In this document: piece after piece, positions 59,088-64,000 of the stretch
Numbering within the stretch: the stretch's first letter is position 1
Layout of the letters: every line of letters begins with the position of its first letter
Assembly: GCA_038258425.1 (NCBI GenBank)
Contig: JBBSPV010000016.1
Coordinates: forward strand, 1 to 64,000
From: DATLGB01 sp038258425
GTDB lineage: Bacteria; Actinomycetota; Thermoleophilia; Solirubrobacterales; Solirubrobacteraceae
Reading direction: 5' to 3'
Length of the DNA stretch: 64,000 bases
The notes under the pieces: generated by a model
Told to the model about the DNA's origin: nothing
What the model saw: the letters and a program-made list of their open reading frames with translations, nothing else
The model's database searches: none
Position numbers and translations under genes: made by a program

Positions 59088-59399
59088 ATGTCGCCCCTCG
59101 CCGACGGCCGGATCCGACACGCCGTCGTCTTCTCGCTCATTCACGCCCCCGGCTCCGACGCGGAGGCCGGCTTCCTCGAATCGCTCGCGCGGCTCGAGGC
59201 GGTGCCGGGCGTCGAGGCCTTCGAGCTCGGCCGCGAGGTGAGCCCGAAGAACGGGTTCGCGTTCGGCCTCGTGATGGAGTTCCCCGGCCGCGACGCGTAC
59301 GCGGCGTACAACGGCCATCCCGACCACGTGCGCTTCGTCGCGGACCGCTGGGAGGCGGAGGTCGCCGAGTTCCTCGAGATCGACACCGTGGCGGTCTGA
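59088..59399 (+). CDS. Dabb (stress-responsive A/B barrel) domain protein
   Basis: A 103-aa small alpha/beta protein. It has the Dabb features IRHAVVFSLIHAPGSDAEAG at the start, a central LEAVPGVEAFELGREVSPKN and the late AYNGHPDHVRFVADRW. Members dimerise and sometimes act as cyclases or stress proteins. The ATG at 59088 has a box TAAGCT 8 nt upstream. It leads a probable operon with a cyclopropane synthase (38-bp gap) and a desaturase. Confidence 0.85.
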   Translation: MSPLADGRIRHAVVFSLIHAPGSDAEAGFLESLARLEAVPGVEAFELGREVSPKNGFAFGLVMEFPGRDAYAAYNGHPDHVRFVADRWEAEVAEFLEIDTVAV

Positions 59400-59437
59400 C
59401 CGCGGCTCGCCGTCGCGCGTCATAGGCTCCACCGCGC

Positions 59438-60646
59438 ATGTCGCTCACCTCGACCACGTTCCTGCGCCGCGAACTCGAGCGGGCACTTCCGGAGCGACCC
59501 TTCGAGGTCGCCTTCTGGGACGGCGCGGTGGTGCCCTCGACCGAGGCCGGCGCGCCACGGTTGACCGCCCGCTCCCCGCGAGCGGTGGCGCGGGTCCTGG
59601 GCGCCCCGGGCCAGCTGGGGATCGGCCGCGCGTACGTGTCGGGTGACCTCGGGCTCTCCGACCTCGACGCCGTGCTGGAGCTCGTGCGCGACTGGCAGCC
59701 GCCGGCGCTCGACCGAGCGACGAGGACCCGCCTGGTGCTCGCGGCGGCGGCCGCCACCGGCCCCCGGCGCCTGCCCGCGCCGCCGGCCGCCGAGCTGCGC
59801 CTCACCGGCGAGCGCCACACGCCGACCCGCGACGCGCGCGCGGTGCGCCACCACTACGACGTCTCCAACGACTTCTTCGCGCTGGTCCTCGACCGCTCCA
59901 TGACCTACAGCTGCGCACTGTTCTCCCGCGGTGCCGGCGATCTCGAGGCCGCGCAGGAGGCGAAGCTCGAGCTCGTCTGCGAGAAGCTCGGCCTGGGTCG
60001 GGGCGACCGCGTCCTGGACATCGGCTGCGGCTGGGGCAGTTTCGCCATCCACGCCGCCTCGCGCCACGGCGCGACGGTCACCGGCATCACGCTCTCGGCC
60101 GCCCAGGCCGAGCTGGCCCGAGAGCGCGCCGCGGTGGCCGGGGTGGGCGACCGCGTCGACATCCGCGTCGCCGACTACCGGGAGATCGTCGGCGAGCGCT
60201 TCGACGCGATCGCGTCGATCGGCATGGTCGAGCACGTCGGCGGGGAGCGGATCGACGAGTACGCGGCCCGGCTCGCCGCCCTCCTGGAGCCGGACGGGCG
60301 GCTGCTCAACCACGGCATCGGGCGCCTGCGCCACACCGATCCGGACGCCGGGCCGTTCTCCGAGCGCTTCGTGTTCCCCGACGCCGACCCGCTGCAGCTC
60401 TCGCGCGTCCTGCGCGCCCTGGAGCTCGCGGGCTTCGAGACCGAGCACGTCGAGGGGCTGCGGTCGGACTACGTCGAGACGCTGCACCACTGGGCCCGGC
60501 GCCTGGACGACAACCTCGAGGAGGCGACGCGCCTCGCGGGCGAGGAGCGGGTGCGGGTCTGGCGGCTCTACCTGCGCGCCGCCCGGTCGGGCTTCGAGAC
60601 GGGCTTCACCTCCGTCTATCAGGTCAAGGCCAGGCTGGCGCGCTGA
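59438..60646 (+). CDS. Cyclopropane-fatty-acyl-phospholipid synthase family protein (second copy)
   Basis: A 402-aa SAM-dependent lipid methyltransferase. HHYDVSNDFFALVLDRSMTY (about 138-157) with SCALFSRG, the SAM loop VLDIGCGWGSF (about 192-202) and SIGMVEHVGGERIDEY are family-typical. The C-terminal GFETGFTSVYQVK is also conserved. The ATG at 59438 has TAGGCT 9 nt before it. The stop shares one base with the desaturase start, so the two are coupled: the desaturase supplies the double bond that this enzyme can modify. It is a distant paralogue of the cfa at 4256. Confidence 0.9.
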   Translation: MSLTSTTFLRRELERALPERPFEVAFWDGAVVPSTEAGAPRLTARSPRAVARVLGAPGQLGIGRAYVSGDLGLSDLDAVLELVRDWQPPALDRATRTRLVLAAAAATGPRRLPAPPAAELRLTGERHTPTRDARAVRHHYDVSNDFFALVLDRSMTYSCALFSRGAGDLEAAQEAKLELVCEKLGLGRGDRVLDIGCGWGSFAIHAASRHGATVTGITLSAAQAELARERAAVAGVGDRVDIRVADYREIVGERFDAIASIGMVEHVGGERIDEYAARLAALLEPDGRLLNHGIGRLRHTDPDAGPFSERFVFPDADPLQLSRVLRALELAGFETEHVEGLRSDYVETLHHWARRLDDNLEEATRLAGEERVRVWRLYLRAARSGFETGFTSVYQVKARLAR

Positions 60647-61617
60647 TGCAGACCTCGCTGCCGCCGGCGCGACCGGACGTCGCGGAGGCCGACGGCCTCG
60701 TCATCGAGAACACCCGCATGCACATCATCCTCGCGGTGGTGCTGGCCGTCGTGCCCCTCGCCCTCGTGATCTACGCGGGCGTCCTTGCGTGGCAGAAGTC
60801 GCTGCACTGGCAGGACCTCGTCGTGCTCGCGGTCTGCTACGTGCCGGTGGGGCTCGGCGTCACCGTCGGGTGGCACCGGCTCTTCACCCACCGCAGCTTC
60901 AAGACGGGGCCGGTCCTGCGGGGCATCCTGGGCGCACTGGGCAGCGCGTCCGTCGAGGGTCCGATGACCCACTGGGTCGCGGTGCACCGCAAGCACCACG
61001 CGTTCGCCGACGAGGCCGGCGATCCCCACAGCCCGCACGTCGACCACGAGGGCGGCGTGCTCGGCTCCCTGCGGGGGCTCGTCCACGCGCACATCGGCTG
61101 GCTGTTCCTCCACACGCAGCGCCCGACGATGCAGCGCTACGCCCCCGACCTCGTCGACGACCCGGTGGCGAGCTTCGTCACCCGCTGGACCCTGCTGTGG
61201 ATCGCCATCGGGCTCCTCGTGCCCTTCGGGCTCGGGCTCGCGCTCACCGGCTCCGTCGCGGGCGGGCTGACCGGATTGCTCTGGGGCGGGGCCGTGCGCA
61301 TCTTCCTGCTGCACCACGTGACCTACTCGATCAACTCCCTCTGCCACGTCTTCGGCCGCCGGCGCTTCGCCACCGACGACGAGTCGCGCAACCTCGCGTG
61401 GCTCGCGCCGCTCTCCTTCGGCGAGGCCTGGCACAACAACCACCACGCCTTCCCGACCTCCGCCGCCCACGGCCTCGGCGGGCGCGAGCTCGACCTCTCC
61501 GCCCTCGTGATCGGCGGCTTCGAGCGACTGGGCTGGGCGTGGGACGTCGTGCGCATCAGCCCCGAGCGCCAGCGCCGCAAGGCCCAGGCCGGCCCGTCGG
61601 CGCACGCCGACGGCTGA
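60646..61617 (+). CDS. Acyl-CoA/acyl-lipid delta-9 type desaturase
   Basis: A 323-aa membrane di-iron desaturase. Three His boxes are intact: HRLFTH (77-82), HRKHH (114-118) and HNNHH (263-267). About four to five hydrophobic segments surround them. It belongs to the fatty acid desaturase type 1 family and should insert a cis double bond into saturated acyl chains. No electron donor gene is adjacent. The ATG at 60646 overlaps the stop of the cyclopropane synthase by 1 nt. Confidence 0.93.
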   Translation: MQTSLPPARPDVAEADGLVIENTRMHIILAVVLAVVPLALVIYAGVLAWQKSLHWQDLVVLAVCYVPVGLGVTVGWHRLFTHRSFKTGPVLRGILGALGSASVEGPMTHWVAVHRKHHAFADEAGDPHSPHVDHEGGVLGSLRGLVHAHIGWLFLHTQRPTMQRYAPDLVDDPVASFVTRWTLLWIAIGLLVPFGLGLALTGSVAGGLTGLLWGGAVRIFLLHHVTYSINSLCHVFGRRRFATDDESRNLAWLAPLSFGEAWHNNHHAFPTSAAHGLGGRELDLSALVIGGFERLGWAWDVVRISPERQRRKAQAGPSAHADG

Positions 61618-61684
61618 CGTTCGCGCGACGCCGGGCGCGGCGCGTGGGGTCGCAAATCCATGTGAGCTCGTCGGCCGTGGCAGG

Positions 61685-61690
61685 TACGGT
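61685..61690 (+). promoter_or_regulatory. -10-like box of the 61.7-kb secreted protein
   Basis: TACGGT is 7 nt before the GTG start at 61698, with no ribosome-binding site between; a leaderless arrangement. Confidence 0.4.
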
Positions 61691-61697
61691 TCGCCGG

Positions 61698-63920
61698 GTG
61701 AGCCGCCACCCTCGGGCCCGACGGGCCGCCAGCGCGATCGGGATGGTGGCCTTGCTGCTCGTCCTCGCCCTCCCGAGCCCCGCCCCCGCCGCGATCCGCG
61801 AGAGCACGAAGCTCGTGACGGTCGTCGCCCGCGAGTGCCCGAGCTACGACAGCATCTTCGCCAACCGCGCCCGCAACAACATCCAGGAGAGCCTCAAGGA
61901 CCTCGGGCCGGATACGGAGTACAGCGCGGGGGAAGCGCTGACGGCCGAGAAGGAGGCGCGGCCGCCCCAGGACGCCTGTGCGCCCATCACGAACTGGCGC
62001 TTCACGCTCGGCACGGGCTACCAGTCGCGCGCGGTCACCGGGAAGTGGGGCTCGCTGTCGAAGGTCACGAACCCGTTCGCCGACCAGCCCGTGACCAAGG
62101 CGAGCGTCCCGCTGCTCAACGACCAGGGCCAGAAGATCAGGGACGAGACGATCGCCGGCGCGAAAACCTTCGAGCTCACCGCGGCGCAGGCGAAGCTCGC
62201 CGCGAACAACAACTCCCTGTGGATCCAGGGCGGGACGACGACCGATCCGGTGCTGGACACGCCCTTCCCCGACGAGTACGGCTTCGGGGCGCTGCGCTGC
62301 GCGATCGACGACCTCAACGGCGACAACGTCGAGTGGATCGCCTATCCGACCGGCGCTCGCCACGTCTTCTGCTTCGCCTACTACGTCAAGCCGCCGCCGA
62401 CGAGCGGCACGATCATCGTGCGCAAGGCGGTCGACGCCCCCGCCGGCCAGCCCTCCGAGAGCTTCCCCTTCACCGGCAACATCTCCTTCACCCCGGACGG
62501 CTCGTTCAAGCTCGCGGCGGCGCCGGGCAAGCCGGGATCGGCGACGTTCTACCGCGCCGGCGGCAGCACCTGGGACTTCACGGAAGCGGTGCCGCCAGGC
62601 TGGCGGCTCACGGGGATCAGCTGCACGTCGAAGCTCCGGTCGAGCACGGTGCGCACGGACGTCGCCACCGGCCGGACGGAGGTCGACCTGCAATCGGGCG
62701 ACGAGGTGACCTGCACGTACGCGGACCGCCTTGTGCCACCCGTGTCGGGTCTGCTGCTGCGCAAGATCACCCGCGGCGGGACGGGGGCGTTCGACCTCTT
62801 CGCCGACCCGGTCGGCGGCGGCGGCCCCCTCGAGGCGACCGCGAGGACGACCGAGCCCGGGGTCGCCGCGGACGCCCAACCGGCCTTCACCGACCTCGCC
62901 CCCGGTGCCTACGACGTGCGCGAGGACCTGCCCGACAGCGACCGCGGAGCCTGGAGGCTCGAGGGCATCACGTGCGATGGGCGCGACCTCGGCACGGACC
63001 AGCCCGCGCGCGTGACGCTGACGGCGGGCGCCGGCAGCATCTGCACCTTCGAGAACCGCTTCACCCCCAAGGGCACCATCAAGCTGCGCAAGAGCACGCG
63101 CGGCGGCACCGGGACCACGGGCTTCGACGTCGAGTCTGTGGGCACGACACCGCCACGGCGCTACCTCCATTCGGCCCGGACGACGGAGGAGAATCGCGCG
63201 GTCCTCGCCGACGGCGACGACACCGGCACACTCCCGCTCGACGCCTACGAGATCACGGAGACGGGTCCGGCGTCCGGGCCGAACCGCGCCTGGCGGCTCA
63301 ACGCCGTCGCCTGCAACGGCGTGGCGGTGCCGGCGGCGCAGGGCAGCATCCGGGTCGTGCTCACCGAGGAGCACCCCGACGTCGACTGCACCTTCTTCAA
63401 CGAGCGCTCCTCGGTGAACGTCCTGCCGGAGACCGTCTCGGGCGGCGGCGGCAATGGCCGCCCACCGTCGACGACCCCGCGGGCCGACCTGCGAATCACC
63501 AAGCGCCCCGGGCGCCACCGCATCCGGCTCGGTGAGAGGCTGCGCTACTTCGTCACCGTCACGAACCGCGGGCCGGCCGTCGCCCGTGCCGTCACCCTCG
63601 TCGAGCAGGTCGGGGATCCCAAGTCCCTCCTGTCGGCCAGCCCGAAGAAGTACCGGTGCTCGACCGCGCGCCGGCTCCCAGGCTGCGTCATCGGCACGCT
63701 CAGGCCCGGACAACGGGCGAAGGTCGTGGTGCTCGTCCGCCCGCGCTTCACGGGACGACGGCCCAACCGCGCGGTCGTCAACAGCGCGACGGCCGAGGTG
63801 AACCGGCGCAACAACGTCACCCGGACGCACATCCTCGTCCGCGGTCCGCGCAAGGCGCGGGGGTGCCGGCCGGGACGTTTCGCGAGCCGGGCCCGGGCCG
63901 CCAGCCGCCCGGCCTGCTGA
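61698..63920 (+). CDS. Secreted multi-module surface protein with C-terminal DUF11
   Basis: A 740-aa exported protein. A basic start and the hydrophobic segment IGMVALLLVLALPSPAPAA form a signal peptide (about 14-32). A unique domain (about 35-235) with paired Cys follows. Three prealbumin-like repeats begin TIIVRKAVDAPAG, LLLRKITRGGTGAFDLF and IKLRKSTRGGTGTTGFDV, each ending in a Cys-containing strand. A Gly/Pro-rich hinge leads to a DUF11 module (from about 597). The C-terminus is Arg-rich and lacks a membrane anchor. The GTG at 61698 fits the signal peptide; the open frame extends far upstream through the lipid genes but is not coding there. Related in plan to the 11426-15130 protein. Confidence 0.8.
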   Translation: MSRHPRARRAASAIGMVALLLVLALPSPAPAAIRESTKLVTVVARECPSYDSIFANRARNNIQESLKDLGPDTEYSAGEALTAEKEARPPQDACAPITNWRFTLGTGYQSRAVTGKWGSLSKVTNPFADQPVTKASVPLLNDQGQKIRDETIAGAKTFELTAAQAKLAANNNSLWIQGGTTTDPVLDTPFPDEYGFGALRCAIDDLNGDNVEWIAYPTGARHVFCFAYYVKPPPTSGTIIVRKAVDAPAGQPSESFPFTGNISFTPDGSFKLAAAPGKPGSATFYRAGGSTWDFTEAVPPGWRLTGISCTSKLRSSTVRTDVATGRTEVDLQSGDEVTCTYADRLVPPVSGLLLRKITRGGTGAFDLFADPVGGGGPLEATARTTEPGVAADAQPAFTDLAPGAYDVREDLPDSDRGAWRLEGITCDGRDLGTDQPARVTLTAGAGSICTFENRFTPKGTIKLRKSTRGGTGTTGFDVESVGTTPPRRYLHSARTTEENRAVLADGDDTGTLPLDAYEITETGPASGPNRAWRLNAVACNGVAVPAAQGSIRVVLTEEHPDVDCTFFNERSSVNVLPETVSGGGGNGRPPSTTPRADLRITKRPGRHRIRLGERLRYFVTVTNRGPAVARAVTLVEQVGDPKSLLSASPKKYRCSTARRLPGCVIGTLRPGQRAKVVVLVRPRFTGRRPNRAVVNSATAEVNRRNNVTRTHILVRGPRKARGCRPGRFASRARAASRPAC

Positions 63921-63921
63921 A

Positions 63922-63941
63922 CCGGTCCGGTCACGGACCGG
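63922..63941 (+). terminator. Hairpin after the 61.7-kb gene
   Basis: CCGGTCCG pairs perfectly with CGGACCGG across a 4-nt loop, starting 2 bp after the stop codon. There is no T-run, as is common in this genome. The remaining bases to 64000 show no gene. Confidence 0.65.
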
Positions 63942-64000
63942 CCCCAGGAGACTCTCAGGCGCAGTTGAGCTTCGCGCGCTCAGCTGAGCGGATGCAGATC

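Noticed and set aside
59931..61697. Upstream extension of the 61.7-kb secreted protein through the lipid genes
   Set aside because: The cyclopropane synthase and desaturase occupy this sequence in other frames; the signal peptide fixes the start near 61698.

Overview
The window is about 64 kb of very GC-rich, gene-dense bacterial DNA with strong G/C preference at third codon positions, frequent GTG starts, ECF41-type sigma factor, AfsR/MalT-type regulators, DUF1269/DUF6325/SHOCT/DUF11 proteins and glucosyl-3-phosphoglycerate synthase. This gene set points to an actinobacterium, most probably a deep-branching high-GC lineage such as Thermoleophilia/Solirubrobacterales (inference from gene content, not from a marker gene). 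The first bases carry a long poly-G/poly-C tract that may be an assembly artefact.

Layout. 0.1-7.8 kb: gpgS, a YprA/MrfA-like helicase, a DUF1269 protein, a cfa-benE pair and a secreted M23 peptidase. 7.9-10.7 kb: an intact tRNA-Phe(GAA) whose 3' part is repeated 2.8 kb downstream. The interval between the repeats holds a TetR repressor, a divergent methyltransferase with a 13-bp inverted-repeat operator, and an alpha/beta hydrolase, and looks like a small integrated or decayed island. 10.7-21.1 kb: two toxin-antitoxin modules flank a giant secreted DUF11 protein, a divergent SARP/MalT-type regulator and an unrecognised two-gene operon. 21.2-26.6 kb: MFS drug exporter, SigJ-like sigma factor, a NarL-type sensor kinase, and a formylglycine-generating enzyme (FGE). 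26.7-34.8 kb: DUF6325 proteins, a receiver-only regulator, a membrane-tethered alkaline-phosphatase-superfamily enzyme, a type I sulfatase (a substrate of the FGE) and a second NarL-type kinase. 34.9-44 kb: membrane and stress proteins, a ClC channel, a two-TM ion channel, a MalT-LuxR regulator and a DUF2252 protein. 44-48.1 kb: a probable minus-strand operon running DUF6325, Arg-rich micropeptide, SHOCT, DUF6325, class II glutamine amidotransferase and glutamate decarboxylase. 48.3-56.2 kb: response regulator, RDD, YihY and other membrane proteins. 56.2-59 kb: a second sulfatase with a truncated HAD gene just upstream. 59-61.6 kb: a lipid operon (Dabb protein, second cyclopropane synthase, delta-9 desaturase). 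61.7-63.9 kb: a secreted repeat protein with a terminator-like hairpin.

Themes. Sulfatase maturation and sulfate-ester hydrolysis (FGE at 26 kb, sulfatases at 31 and 57 kb) form one functional set. Membrane-lipid remodelling (two cyclopropane synthases plus a desaturase) forms another. The 23-54 kb stretch is rich in stress-type and small membrane proteins, with four DUF6325 paralogues as its most distinctive and least understood component. Several genes show a -10-like hexamer only 6-8 nt before the start and no obvious ribosome-binding site, which suggests leaderless transcription. All assignments rest on reading motifs and contexts by eye; no database search was run.
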